This document shows positions 34,829 to 43,149 of a DNA stretch of 64,000 bases, one piece after another. The stretch is taken from NCBI GenBank assembly GCA_031082145.1, contig JAVHLP010000001.1:1-64000 (forward strand). Direction: 5' to 3'. Each line of letters opens with the position of its first letter. The first letter of the stretch is position 1. Under the pieces are notes generated by a model, which searched no databases, had not been told where the DNA came from, and saw only the letters and a list, made by a program, of their open reading frames with translations. Both the position numbers and the translations under genes were made by a program. The DNA comes from a bacterium (GTDB lineage Bacteria > Bacillota > Sulfobacillia > UBA995).

Positions 34829-34867
34829 TGGCATAGGTATAGCTGGGCAGGAGGGCCCCAGAGAGGG

Positions 34868-35371
34868 ATGCTCTTGGCGGCGGCGAAGCTGTCTTCTATG
34901 GGATCATCCCTCTTGAAGCGCCTGCTCATGGCCTGCTTCCGCAGGATGCCGGAGCCACTACAGTGGTGTCTGCAGCGGCTCATCCTCCCATCGTTTCTGG
35001 TGGGAGTCGTGGGAGTCGTCCCCCGCGAGGACGGCATGGTTCTGGTGTGCCGCCACACTTATCGCAGGCAGCCCTGGGGCCTTCCTTCGGGCTGGCTGCG
35101 GCCGGGGGAGTCGGCAGAGGACTGCATTTGCCGAGAAGTCGCCGAGGAGACAGGCCTGGCGATTGAGGCCGACGGCGTCCGCTGGGTCGGCTCCGACGCC
35201 CGGCGCCGGAGAGTGGACATCGTGATCCAGTGCCGGGTCGTGGGGCACCGGGCTTTTCGCCCTAGCCATGAGGTTGACTCTGTGCGCTGGATCGGCCCTC
35301 CCGACCTGCGGGACGCAGGCCTGCACCAGGCCACGCGCAGGGTGCTACGAGACTTCTGGGCAGAAGACTAG
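34868..35371 (+). CDS. NUDIX hydrolase
   Basis: About 167 residues with a complete Nudix box: GWLRPGESAEDCICREVAEETGLAI fits G-x5-E-x7-REUxEExGU. The N-terminal 40 residues are basic and hydrophobic and might touch the membrane. The box favours nucleoside diphosphate derivatives, but the substrate is unknown. The start is ATG at 34868 or TTG at 34874 (7 bases after AGAGG). It is followed 31 bases on by the methyltransferase gene. Confidence 0.88.
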   Translation: MLLAAAKLSSMGSSLLKRLLMACFRRMPEPLQWCLQRLILPSFLVGVVGVVPREDGMVLVCRHTYRRQPWGLPSGWLRPGESAEDCICREVAEETGLAIEADGVRWVGSDARRRRVDIVIQCRVVGHRAFRPSHEVDSVRWIGPPDLRDAGLHQATRRVLRDFWAED

Positions 35372-35402
35372 CTTCCGCAGGGAGAAGAGAGGAGCCAGAG
35401 CT

Positions 35403-36155
35403 ATGCAGGTGCCTAACGCCGGCCCAGAACCCCGTCTTTACAGCGATCTCGCCCGATGGTGGCCCCTCTTGTCGCCTCCCTCGCACTACACGGAGGAAGC
35501 CAATCACCTGTTCTCGGTCCTCCGGACCGCAACCGAGCCGCCACCCAGAACGCTCTTGGAGTTGGGAGCCGGCGGCGGCAGCCTGGCCTTCCACCTCAAG
35601 CAGGAACTCGTGCTCACGCTCAGCGACTGCTCTTCCCGAATGCTGGAGGTGAGCCAGAATGTGAACCCCGAGTGTGAGCACGTGCTCGGTGACATGCGGT
35701 GGCTGCGCCTGGGCCGGGAGTTCGACGCCGTGCTGATCCACGACGCCATCATGTACATGACCGACGCCGCGTCGGTCAGGAAAGCCCTGCAGACCGCCCG
35801 CGAGCACTGCCGCGACGGCGGGGTGGTGGTCCTCGTCCCCGACCACGTGCGGGAGACGTTCACAGCGGGCACCTCCACCGGGGGTGAGGACGCCCCCGAC
35901 GGGCGAGGCCTGCGTTACGTCGAATGGCGCTGGGACCCGGACCCGCTTGACACGACCTATGAGCTGGCCTTTGCCTTCCTGCTCCGGGAAGCCGACGGCA
36001 CGGTCAAGGCGGACGCCGACTGGCACCGGCTCGGCCTGTTCCCTCGCCAGCAGTGGCTTGAATGGCTGGGCGAGGCGGGCTTCTCGCCTCGGGTGACGGC
36101 CGACCCCTGGGACCGGAGCATCTTCGTCGGCCTCCGCACCGATCGGCCGGCCTGA
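35403..36155 (+). CDS. Class I SAM-dependent methyltransferase
   Basis: A 250-residue methyltransferase. Motif I is LLELGAGGGSLAFHL, the acidic loop TLSDCSSRML, and motif IV-like FDAVLIHDAIMYM. The C-terminal part (RYVEWRWDPDPLDTTYELAFAFLLRE) resembles small-molecule methyltransferases of the methyltransferase-25 type. The upstream frame is open but without coding look; ATG at 35403 follows a GAGAGGAG site. Substrate not assignable. The gene ends before the hflX promoter. Confidence 0.88.
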   Translation: MQVPNAGPEPRLYSDLARWWPLLSPPSHYTEEANHLFSVLRTATEPPPRTLLELGAGGGSLAFHLKQELVLTLSDCSSRMLEVSQNVNPECEHVLGDMRWLRLGREFDAVLIHDAIMYMTDAASVRKALQTAREHCRDGGVVVLVPDHVRETFTAGTSTGGEDAPDGRGLRYVEWRWDPDPLDTTYELAFAFLLREADGTVKADADWHRLGLFPRQQWLEWLGEAGFSPRVTADPWDRSIFVGLRTDRPA

Positions 36156-36202
36156 GCTCCCGCGTCCCGTCGCGACCGCCGGCGCCCGTGCGGTCCCCGC
36201 CG

Positions 36203-36234
36203 TGGTATAATCAAGCCGCAGTCCCTCGCGGAGG
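36203..36234 (+). promoter_or_regulatory. Extended -10 promoter before hflX
   Basis: TGG-TATAAT at 36203-36211 with no -35 of note; expected start of RNA near 36218 and GGAGG at 36230-36234. The geometry mirrors the lexA and 5.9-kb promoters. Confidence 0.6.
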
Positions 36235-36242
36235 TGGCGGAT

Positions 36243-37544
36243 CTGAGCGGCGACCGGCGGACCTGGCAAGAAGAAGGAGAGGCCTTCTTCGAAGGCGGCA
36301 AGCAGCGGGTGTTCCTGGTAGGGATCGAGAAGGCCGGCAGTGCCTGGCCGGCAGCCGATTCGCTGGAGGAGCTGGCTGAGCTCTGCCGCACCCTGGGCGC
36401 CGAGGTAGCCGGATCGGCGGTCGCCCGCCGGGCGGCCGCCGGCCAGATGGTGGGGGAGGGCAAGCTGCGCGAGTTCGGCCAGGAGGCAGGCGAACTCGGA
36501 GCGCCGATCATCGTCTTCGACACTGAACTGACCGGCTCTCAGCAGAGGAAGCTCGAGGCAGCCACCGGCCGCCAGGTCCTTGACCGGACCCAGGTCATCC
36601 TGGATATCTTCGCCCACCGCGCCCGCACCCGGGAAGGCAAGCTACAGGTCGAGCTGGCCCGCCTCAGCTACCTCCTACCCCGCCTGGCAGGGCGCTGGCC
36701 CGAACTCTCCCGGCTGGGAGGCGGTATCGGGACCCGGGGCCCCGGCGAGGCCAAGCTCGAAGTGGAGCGCCGGCGCTTGCGGCGGCGTCTTGGCGAACTG
36801 CGGCGCGAGATCGATCAGGTCCGCCGGCACCGGGAACTGCTCCGGGCCGGCCGGCGGGCGGTGCCGTTCCCCTTGCTGGTCCTGATCGGCTACACCAACG
36901 CCGGCAAGTCAACCCTCTTTAACGGGCTCACCGCGGCCGCCGTGGCCGTTGAAGATCGCCTGTTTGCGACTCTAGACCCCACTACCCGGGCGGTGGTGCT
37001 TCCCAACCGCCAGCGAGTGTTGCTGACCGATACGGTGGGCTTCATCCAGCGACTGCCGACCCAACTGGTAGCCGCCTTCCGGGCCACCCTGGAGGAGGTG
37101 CGCGAGGGGGACCTCCTGCTGCATGTGATCGACGCCAGCCATCCTCGCTGGCTTGAACAGGCCGCCACCGTGAAGGAAATCCTCGCCGAGCTAGGAGCGG
37201 CTGACCGGCCAGTGCTACGGGTGCTGAACAAGACGGACCGCGTACCCCTGGACGAGCATCACCTGGCCGCCCTGGAGACCGACAGGCAGGCGGTTGCCGT
37301 CTCCGCCCTCACCGGTCGCGGCCTGGACCGTCTGCTGGAGCAGGTGGCGGTCGAGCTGGCGGCTACCCGCTGCCGGCTGGCAGTGAGCATACCTTACCAC
37401 CAGGGGGATCTCCTCACCCTGGTACACGACAAGGGCCAGGTGCTCCGGGAGGACTACGGCGAGGAGAGCGTCGCCGTGGAGGTGGAGATCGAGAGCGTAT
37501 GGGCGGAGCGGGTCAAGCGCCGTCTCAGGGAGGTCCCGGGCTAG
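36243..37544 (+). CDS. hflX: Ribosome-associated GTPase HflX
   Basis: HflX, about 433 residues, a GTPase that splits stalled 70S ribosomes under heat or other stress. The N-terminal domain includes GQMVGEGKLREF, TGSQQRKLE, VLDRTQVILDIFAHRARTREGKLQVELA and the GGGIGTRGPGEAKLE segment. The G domain has IGYTNAGKSTLFN, LFATLDPTTR, DTVGFIQRLP and NKTDR. GTG at 36234 overlaps the GGAGG itself, so CTG at 36243, 8 bases after it, is the probable start. It is the ynbA gene of the spoVK-ynbA-ynbB-glnR order. Confidence 0.93.
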   Translation: MSGDRRTWQEEGEAFFEGGKQRVFLVGIEKAGSAWPAADSLEELAELCRTLGAEVAGSAVARRAAAGQMVGEGKLREFGQEAGELGAPIIVFDTELTGSQQRKLEAATGRQVLDRTQVILDIFAHRARTREGKLQVELARLSYLLPRLAGRWPELSRLGGGIGTRGPGEAKLEVERRRLRRRLGELRREIDQVRRHRELLRAGRRAVPFPLLVLIGYTNAGKSTLFNGLTAAAVAVEDRLFATLDPTTRAVVLPNRQRVLLTDTVGFIQRLPTQLVAAFRATLEEVREGDLLLHVIDASHPRWLEQAATVKEILAELGAADRPVLRVLNKTDRVPLDEHHLAALETDRQAVAVSALTGRGLDRLLEQVAVELAATRCRLAVSIPYHQGDLLTLVHDKGQVLREDYGEESVAVEVEIESVWAERVKRRLREVPG

Positions 37545-38803
37545 CCGCCTTCGGCATCGCACCCGGACTGGTGGAGCTCGCCCGGTCGGTGGAAGCGGAG
37601 ATCCAGGGCATCCTGCTCCGGATCCGCTCCATCCAGGCCGGCAACCAGTTGAAGGTGTTGGCCGCGTTCCAGGCAGCCCGGATCAGCCCCTTCCACTTCG
37701 CCGAGACCACGGGCTACGGCCTCGATGATCCGGGCCGGGCGGCCCTGGAAGACGTCTTCCGGCGGGTCTTCGGCACCGAAGCCGCGCTGGTGCGCCCCGG
37801 CATCGTCTCCGGCACCCACGCCATCGCCCTCTGCCTGTTTGGCATCTTGCGTCCCGGCGACCGCCTGGTCTCTCTGACCGGGCGCCCGTACGATACCTTG
37901 CTGGGGGTCATCGGGCCGGGCACTCCCGGTTCCCTGGCGCACCTGGGGGTGGAGTACCGGGAGGGCTCGTGCCTGGTCGACGGACGGCCTGACGGCGCCC
38001 TCCTGGCCCGGCTGCTGGACGCGCCGGCAGACACCCGTGTGCTGGCCTTCATCCAGCGCTCCGGCGGTTATGGCCCCGGTCCGGGGGTCGATCCCCGGCA
38101 GGCGGGTGAACTCGCCCGGCTGGCGGCCGCGATCCGGCCGGGCACCGTCACCCTGGTGGACAACTGCTACGGCGAGTTCACCGAGCTACAGGAGCCCACC
38201 GAGACCGGCGCCTCGCTGGTGGCCGGCTCCCTTATCAAGAACCCGGGGGGAGGACTGGCTCCCGCCGGGGGATACGTCGCGGGCCCCCGGGAACTCGTGG
38301 AACTGGCGGCTGTCCGCCTCACCGCCCCCGGGCTGGGATCGGCCGTCGGCGCCAGCCCCCCGGGAGCACGCTTGCTCTTCCAGGGGCTCTACCTCGCCCC
38401 CACCATGGTGGGAACCGCCCTTGCCAACGCCGTCTTCGCCGCCCGCTTCTTCGAGCGACTGGGGCTGCCCACCCGGCCCGCCTGGAATCACCCCCGCACC
38501 GATATCGTGCAGGAGATAACCCTCGGCTCACGGCCACAGGTGCTGGCTTTCCTGCGAGGTATACAACAGTCGTCGCCGGTGGACGCCGCGGCGGCCCCCG
38601 AGCCAGGCCCGCTGCCTGGGTACGCCGATCCGGTGGCCATGGCCGCCGGCACCTTCGTCCAGGGGGCCACCCTGGAACTGAGCGCCGACTCCCCCTTGCG
38701 CCCGCCGTTCAACGTGTACCTGCAGGGGGGCCTGGTACGGGAACAGGCCAGCCTGGCCTGCATGCTCGCCGCCCAGGAGATGGGTCTTGGAGGCCCGGCG
38801 TGA
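37499..38803 (+). CDS. ynbB: YnbB-type PLP protein (methionine gamma-lyase-like family)
   Basis: About 434 residues, a fold-type-I PLP protein of the family long labelled aluminium resistance or cystathionine-beta-lyase-like. Signatures: SPFHFAETTGYGLDDPGR, RPGIVSGTHAIALCLFGILRPGD, VDNCYGEFTE and the PLP lysine in AGSLIKNPGGG. The true role is unproven in any species. The start is uncertain: ATG at 37499 lies inside hflX with a poor site, while a perfect GGAGG (37529-37533) points to codon CTA at 37541, which is not a normal start; GTG at 37571 is another option. Gene order matches Bacillus. Confidence 0.9.
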   Translation: MGGAGQAPSQGGPGLAAFGIAPGLVELARSVEAEIQGILLRIRSIQAGNQLKVLAAFQAARISPFHFAETTGYGLDDPGRAALEDVFRRVFGTEAALVRPGIVSGTHAIALCLFGILRPGDRLVSLTGRPYDTLLGVIGPGTPGSLAHLGVEYREGSCLVDGRPDGALLARLLDAPADTRVLAFIQRSGGYGPGPGVDPRQAGELARLAAAIRPGTVTLVDNCYGEFTELQEPTETGASLVAGSLIKNPGGGLAPAGGYVAGPRELVELAAVRLTAPGLGSAVGASPPGARLLFQGLYLAPTMVGTALANAVFAARFFERLGLPTRPAWNHPRTDIVQEITLGSRPQVLAFLRGIQQSSPVDAAAAPEPGPLPGYADPVAMAAGTFVQGATLELSADSPLRPPFNVYLQGGLVREQASLACMLAAQEMGLGGPA

Positions 38804-39279
38804 AGGTAGCGCTTCTGATCGGCTGCCTGATCTTGATGCTGGCGGGGATAGCGGGAACCGCGATCCCCGGCATGCCGGGGATGCCACTGGTCCTCCTGGG
38901 TGTACTCGTCTATGCCGCCACTCGGGGTTTGGCTACGGTGGGCCTGGACCTGTTGATCCTGACCATCGTGCTGACGGTTCTCACGCTGGTCCTGGACCAC
39001 CTTGCCATTGCTCTGGGGGCAGGCCGGGCCCGGGCCTCCCCGATGGGCCTGCTCGGAGCGGCTGTCGGCGGCATCCTGGGGGTCGTCCTGGGCGGCTTCC
39101 TCGGCCTGGTGGCCGGCCCCCCGCTGGGGGCAATCCTGGGCGAGGTCAGCTCCGGGCGAACGCTCCGGCAGGGCGTCCGGGTGGCCGTGGCGACGGTGAT
39201 CGGCCTGGCCGCCACCGCCGTGCTCAAGTTCGGGCTGGCGGTGGGGGTCGTCGTTATGTTCCTGATGCGGGTTACATAA
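38800..39279 (+). CDS. DUF456 family membrane protein
   Basis: A 159-residue hydrophobic protein with about four or five membrane helices rich in Gly and Ala, including PGMPGMPLVLLGVLVYA and a repeated glycine-zipper look (GAAVGGILGVVLGGFLGLVAGPPLGAILGE), which is characteristic of DUF456. GTG at 38800 overlaps the ynbB stop (GTGA) and is 6 bases after GGAGG. Function unknown; the glycine-zipper part suggests tight helix packing. Confidence 0.85.
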   Translation: MKVALLIGCLILMLAGIAGTAIPGMPGMPLVLLGVLVYAATRGLATVGLDLLILTIVLTVLTLVLDHLAIALGAGRARASPMGLLGAAVGGILGVVLGGFLGLVAGPPLGAILGEVSSGRTLRQGVRVAVATVIGLAATAVLKFGLAVGVVVMFLMRVT

Positions 39280-39293
39280 TGCGGAATACCTGA

Positions 39294-39330
39294 CAACATG
39301 TTGACATAGTAGCGCTGCCAGCGTTATCCT
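39294..39330 (+). promoter_or_regulatory. glnR promoter with overlapping palindrome
   Basis: TTGACA (39301-39306), 18 bases, TATCCT (39325-39330) makes a good sigma-A promoter. The perfect palindrome CAACATGTTG (39294-39303) overlaps its -35. It does not match the Bacillus GlnR box TGTNA-N7-TNACA, so if it is the autoregulatory site the specificity has changed. Confidence 0.55.
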
Positions 39331-39386
39331 GAGGGCGCAAGGCTCTCGGTCCTGACGGCGCCTTGACAGGAAGGGAGGTGAGGAAG

Positions 39387-39782
39387 GTGACGGGAGCGGA
39401 GATCGATCGCCCAGTCTACCCCATAGGGGTGGTCCAGAAGCTCACCGGCCTTACCGGCCGCCGCATCCGCTATTACGAGCAGCTGGGCCTGGTGACACCG
39501 GCCCGTTCGGCGGGCCGGCAGCGGCTCTACTCCCCGGACGACGTCAGGATCCTGCTCGAGATCAAGGAAGCCCTCGCGGCCGGCCAGAGCCTGGCTTCTC
39601 TGCGGGAGCGCGAGCGCCGGCCCGCCCCGGAGGACCGCCGGGCCCGGTTCGTCGAGCTCGACGACCTGGAAGCGGTGCGCAACTACTTTGAGGAGAGCCG
39701 CGGGCCCACGTCCCTGTACCCCATCCAGCAACGGGCACAACTCATCCGCACCATTGACCAACTCAGGTTGAAGCGATCTTAG
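39387..39782 (+). CDS. glnR: MerR-family nitrogen regulator GlnR
   Basis: A 131-residue GlnR-type regulator. The MerR winged helix is plain: PIGVVQKLTGLTGRRIRYYEQLGLVTPARSAGRQRLYSPDDVRILLEIK. The C-terminal 50 residues, including EDRRARFVELDDLEAVRNYF and the basic tail QLRLKRS, correspond to the region that senses feedback-inhibited glutamine synthetase in Bacillus. GTG at 39387 has GGAGG 8 bases upstream. It sits directly ahead of glnA, as in Bacillus, and should repress the pair when nitrogen is plentiful. Confidence 0.92.
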   Translation: MTGAEIDRPVYPIGVVQKLTGLTGRRIRYYEQLGLVTPARSAGRQRLYSPDDVRILLEIKEALAAGQSLASLRERERRPAPEDRRARFVELDDLEAVRNYFEESRGPTSLYPIQQRAQLIRTIDQLRLKRS

Positions 39783-39819
39783 GGACGGGCGAGCGGGGAA
39801 GGGGAGACGTGCTCACATC

Positions 39820-41160
39820 GTGACCTCTGACAACTATGATAGCCGGGATCTGACCGCCCTGGTAAGGGAGCATGAGGTCAGCTCCATCCGGCTTCAGTTC
39901 ACCGACATCCTGGGTATCATCAAGAACGTGGCCATACCGGCCAGCCAGCTGCCCAAGGCTCTGGATGGCCAGATCATGTTCGACGGCTCTTCCATCGAGG
40001 GTTTCGTCCGCATTGAGGAGTCGGACATGTTCCTCCGCCCCGACCCGGCGAGTTTCGCCCTCCTGCCCTGGCGGTCGCCGGAAGGGGGGGCCAGCGCCCG
40101 GCTGATCTGCGACGTCTACACCCCGGAAGGGGAACCCTTCGAGGGCTGCCCCCGGTGTGCCCTGAAGCGGGTGACGGCCCGCGCCGCCCGAATGGGCTTT
40201 GAGATGATGGCCGGCATGGAGGCCGAGTTCTTCCTGTTCCTCCGTGATGAACAAGGACGGGCCACCACCCGCACCCACGACCAGGGGAGCTACTACGATC
40301 TGGCCCCGGTGGATCGCGGTGAGCAGGCCCGCCAGCAGATGGTGGAGGCCCTCACCCGGATGGGCTTCGAGATCGAGACCTCCCACCACGAGTCCGCCCC
40401 CGGCCAGCACGAGATCGACTTCCGGTACGCCGAGGCGGTCACCACGGCCGACAACATAGCCACCTTCCGTTATGTCGTGCGGGTGATGGCCCGGGATCAC
40501 GGGCTGCACGCAACCTTCATGCCCAAGCCGGTCTACGGCGTCAACGGTTCGGGGATGCATACGCACCAGTCCCTGTTCCGCAACGGGCAGAATGCCTTCG
40601 CCGATCCGTCCGGCCGCTGGGGGCTGTCCGCCACCGCCCTGAACTACCTGGCTGGCCTCATCGGCCACGCCCGGGAGTTCACCGCCATCACCAACCCCCT
40701 GGTGAACTCCTACAAGCGCCTGATCCCCGGCTATGAGGCCCCGGTCTACATAGCCTGGTCGGAGCGCAACCGGAGCCCGTTTATCCGCGTCCCCTCCAAG
40801 CGGGGAGGCAGCAGTCGCCTGGAGATTCGCAGCCCCGACCCTTCCTGTAACCCCTACCTGGCCCTGGCGGTGATGCTGCAGGCGGGCCTCGACGGCGTCG
40901 AGAGACGGATGCCCGCCCCGGAGCCGGTCAACCGGAACCTCTACCGCCTCAGCGAACGGGAGCGGGTGGAACTGGGGGTGGAGAGCCTTCCCGGCAGCCT
41001 GCGGGAAGCCCTCCAGGAGATGAGCCAGAGCGAGCTCGTCCACAACGCCCTGGGCGATCACATCTTCCAGCGTTTCCTGGAGGCCAAGCAGATCGAGTAC
41101 TCCATCTACCGGTCGCAGGTTCACCAGTGGGAAGTGGAGCAGTACCTCTCGGTCTTCTGA
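39820..41160 (+). CDS. glnA: Glutamine synthetase type I
   Basis: GlnA, 446 residues, makes glutamine from glutamate and ammonia. Signatures: QFTDILGIIKNVAIP, MFDGSSIEGF, metal ligands in MEAEFFLF and HHESAPGQHEIDFRYAEA, the ammonium-site VNGSGMHTHQSLF, and NSYKRLIPGYEAPVYIAWSERNRS. It is the short GSI-alpha type found in Bacillota, controlled by GlnR rather than adenylylation. GTG at 39820 has no close ribosome site (GGGGAG 13 bases off), so it may depend on coupling to glnR, which ends 37 bases before. Confidence 0.97.
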   Translation: MTSDNYDSRDLTALVREHEVSSIRLQFTDILGIIKNVAIPASQLPKALDGQIMFDGSSIEGFVRIEESDMFLRPDPASFALLPWRSPEGGASARLICDVYTPEGEPFEGCPRCALKRVTARAARMGFEMMAGMEAEFFLFLRDEQGRATTRTHDQGSYYDLAPVDRGEQARQQMVEALTRMGFEIETSHHESAPGQHEIDFRYAEAVTTADNIATFRYVVRVMARDHGLHATFMPKPVYGVNGSGMHTHQSLFRNGQNAFADPSGRWGLSATALNYLAGLIGHAREFTAITNPLVNSYKRLIPGYEAPVYIAWSERNRSPFIRVPSKRGGSSRLEIRSPDPSCNPYLALAVMLQAGLDGVERRMPAPEPVNRNLYRLSERERVELGVESLPGSLREALQEMSQSELVHNALGDHIFQRFLEAKQIEYSIYRSQVHQWEVEQYLSVF

Positions 41161-41166
41161 GCCGCG

Positions 41167-41192
41167 GCCGGGAAGACCCCCATCTTCCCGGC
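41167..41192. terminator. Shared hairpin between glnA and lexA
   Basis: GCCGGGAAGA (41167-41176) pairs perfectly with TCTTCCCGGC (41183-41192) around CCCCCA. It lies 6 bases after the glnA stop and touches the lexA stop. No U-run on either strand. Confidence 0.6.
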
Positions 41193-41788
41193 TACAGTCT
41201 CCGGATCAGGCCTATCACCTTGCCCAGGATGGCGACGTCGGACACCAGTAGCGGGCGGTGAGCCGGGTTCTCCGGCTGCAGGCGGAAGTGGTCCCGCTCC
41301 CGGTAGAACCGTTTCACCGTCGCCTCGTCCTCCAGCAGGGCGACCACTATGTCGCCGTTCTCGGCCGTGCTCTGCCGCCGGACCAGCACGTGATCGCCGT
41401 CGGCGATGCCCGCGCCCTCCATGCTGTCGCCCCTGACCCGGAGCATGAAGACGTCCTCCGCCCGCACCAGGTCGAAAGGAAGGGAATAGGTCTCCTCCAG
41501 GTTCTCCTCGGCCAGGATGGGCCGGCCGGCGGTGACCCGCCCGACCAGCGGCACGGCGACCATTCGCTGCCTCGGTTCCAGGACTTCCATGGCCCGGGGT
41601 TTGGCGGCTTCCCGCCGAACCAGCCCGCGCTCCTCGAGGCCGGTCAGGTAGCCATGCACCGTGGAGGGGGACCGGAGGCCCACCGCCCGGCATATCTCTC
41701 GCACCGAGGGAGGATAGCCTTTTTCCTGCAGTTCACGCTTGATGAAAGCCAGGATCTCACGCTGCTTGGGGGTCAGCTCCTGGTCCAG
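41192..41788 (-). CDS. lexA: SOS repressor LexA, probable CTG start
   Basis: LexA, about 198 residues. The N-terminal winged helix reads [44 protein letters not shown]. Self-cleavage would occur at Ala87-Gly88 (VTAGRP), with Ser122 (GDSMEGAGI) and Lys159 (EATVKRF) as the catalytic pair. CTG at 41788 is exactly 8 bases after GGAGG and places the N-terminus where LexA proteins begin; GTG at 41797 overlaps the ribosome site. A LexA box and extended -10 promoter lie just upstream, so it is autoregulated. It converges on glnA. Confidence 0.95.
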   Translation of the reverse strand: MDQELTPKQREILAFIKRELQEKGYPPSVREICRAVGLRSPSTVHGYLTGLEERGLVRREAAKPRAMEVLEPRQRMVAVPLVGRVTAGRPILAEENLEETYSLPFDLVRAEDVFMLRVRGDSMEGAGIADGDHVLVRRQSTAENGDIVVALLEDEATVKRFYRERDHFRLQPENPAHRPLLVSDVAILGKVIGLIRRL

Positions 41789-41812
41789 GCTGCCCACCTC
41801 CCTTTGGACCTG

Positions 41813-41852
41813 ATTATACCAGGGTCGGGCGGGATATGCAAACACTCGTTCG
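41813..41852 (-). promoter_or_regulatory. lexA promoter with LexA (SOS) box
   Basis: On the minus strand the extended -10 TGG-TATAAT (41821-41813) stands about 7 bases before the likely RNA start. CGAAC-GAGT-GTTTG (41852-41839) matches the Gram-positive LexA box CGAAC-N4-GTTCG with one mismatch and overlaps the -35 region. This is the expected autoregulatory site. Confidence 0.75.
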
Positions 41853-41856
41853 CTTT

Positions 41857-43017
41857 CTACCCCGGGGCCGGTAGCCGGTCCACCGGGCTGCGCGCGAGGA
41901 GGCCGGCCGCCGCCATGCTGAGGACAGCTCCCCAGGTGAAGGCCGCCGGGGGACCTAGCCGGTCCCACAAGAGGCCGGCGGCGACTCCTCCGGCCAGAGC
42001 GGCCAGTCCCGACAAGGTGTGAAACAACCCCATGGTCGTCCCCCGGCTGGCCGCGGGACTGAGGTCACCGAGGTAGGCCCGGAAGTTACCCTCCACCATG
42101 CCGTGGGCCAGGCCTAACAGGCCCAAGGACAGGGCCAGCGTTAAGACCGACGACGACAGGCCCATTCCAACGCAACTGATCGCGAAGGTCGCCAGACCGG
42201 CGACCAGTACCGGGCGGCGCCCCTTGCGATCAGACCAGTGGCCGGCGGGCATGGAAGTCAGCGTGTAGACCACGTTGAAACCGAGATAGAGGAGCAGGGG
42301 GCCCACCGCCGCCATCTGCCCGATGAAATGGCCCGAGGCCCTCAACAGGTAGAACATGTAGCTGACGCGTCCCAGAGCAAAGACCGCGGAGACCAGTAGC
42401 AGCCGCCGCGCCGGCCCCGGCAGGGAAGAAACCTGCCAGGCAAGGCTGCGCCTGACGGGAGCCCGCCGCTCCTCCTGCACCAGGAACAGCAGCGGCAGGG
42501 CGGCGAAGGCGAGGGCGGCGCCGACCATGAGCGCCGTGCGGATGGGCAGCCCCAAGCCCCAGATCAGGAGCAGTCCGGCGCAGGTTCCGGCGATGGCGCC
42601 GGCCGTGTCCATCGCCCGGTGAAAGCCGAAGGCCCGGCCCCTGAGCTCGGGCCCCGCCAGGTCGGTTATGATCGCGTCCCGCGGGGCCGAGCGCAAGCCC
42701 TTGCCGATCCGTTCCAAGGGTCGGAAGAGCAGGAACTGCTGCCACGAGACGGCGAGAGGGAACAGCAACTTTGCGAAGGAGGACAGAGTGTAACCGGCTA
42801 TGACCAGGGGTTTCTTCCTTCCCAGCCGATCGGCGGTGTACCCGGCGAAGACCTTCAAGAGATCGCCGGCAGCATCGCCCAAGCCACCCACCAGGCCCAC
42901 GGCCGTTCCGGCAGCGCCCAATGCAGCCAGGTGCAGGGGAAGCAGGGGAAGGATGATCTCGCTGGAGAGGTCGGTGAGGAAACTCACCACGGCCAACAGG
43001 ATGATCCCGGAATGCAT
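41857..43017 (-). CDS. MFS transporter
   Basis: A 386-residue permease with 12 predicted membrane helices. The loop signature [14 protein letters not shown] after helix 2 and [13 protein letters not shown] after helix 8 mark the two halves; the N-terminus ([21 protein letters not shown]) is of the type seen in exporters with [14 protein letters not shown]. Substrate unknown. It lies between lexA and the YneA-like gene; its start region faces the two SOS boxes at 43094-43135, so damage control is possible but not shown. ATG at 43017 follows GGAAGGAG by about 10 bases. Confidence 0.9.
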   Translation of the reverse strand: MHSGIILLAVVSFLTDLSSEIILPLLPLHLAALGAAGTAVGLVGGLGDAAGDLLKVFAGYTADRLGRKKPLVIAGYTLSSFAKLLFPLAVSWQQFLLFRPLERIGKGLRSAPRDAIITDLAGPELRGRAFGFHRAMDTAGAIAGTCAGLLLIWGLGLPIRTALMVGAALAFAALPLLFLVQEERRAPVRRSLAWQVSSLPGPARRLLLVSAVFALGRVSYMFYLLRASGHFIGQMAAVGPLLLYLGFNVVYTLTSMPAGHWSDRKGRRPVLVAGLATFAISCVGMGLSSSVLTLALSLGLLGLAHGMVEGNFRAYLGDLSPAASRGTTMGLFHTLSGLAALAGGVAAGLLWDRLGPPAAFTWGAVLSMAAAGLLARSPVDRLPAPG

Positions 43018-43086
43018 CGGCGTTCGCTCCTTCCGCTAGTACATTCGACGACGGTTCGTCGCCACCAGAAGGTTGTCCTTCCCCCC

Positions 43087-43135
43087 TTGACGGGGAACAC
43101 ATGTTCGCTTACAATGAGAGGCGAACACAGGTTCG
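43087..43135 (+). promoter_or_regulatory. SOS promoter with two LexA boxes for the YneA-like gene
   Basis: TTGACG (43087-43092), 17 bases, TACAAT (43110-43115). Box 1, GGAAC-ACAT-GTTCG (43094-43107), fills the spacer. Box 2, CGAAC-ACAG-GTTCG (43122-43135), is a perfect match to the Gram-positive consensus and covers the expected RNA start. This is one of the clearest control regions in the window. Confidence 0.85.
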
Positions 43136-43149
43136 GCGGAGGGGTTACG

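Noticed and set aside
43045-43059. CGACGACGGTTCG near the MFS start as a third LexA box.
   Set aside because: The left half does not match CGAAC and the spacing is wrong.
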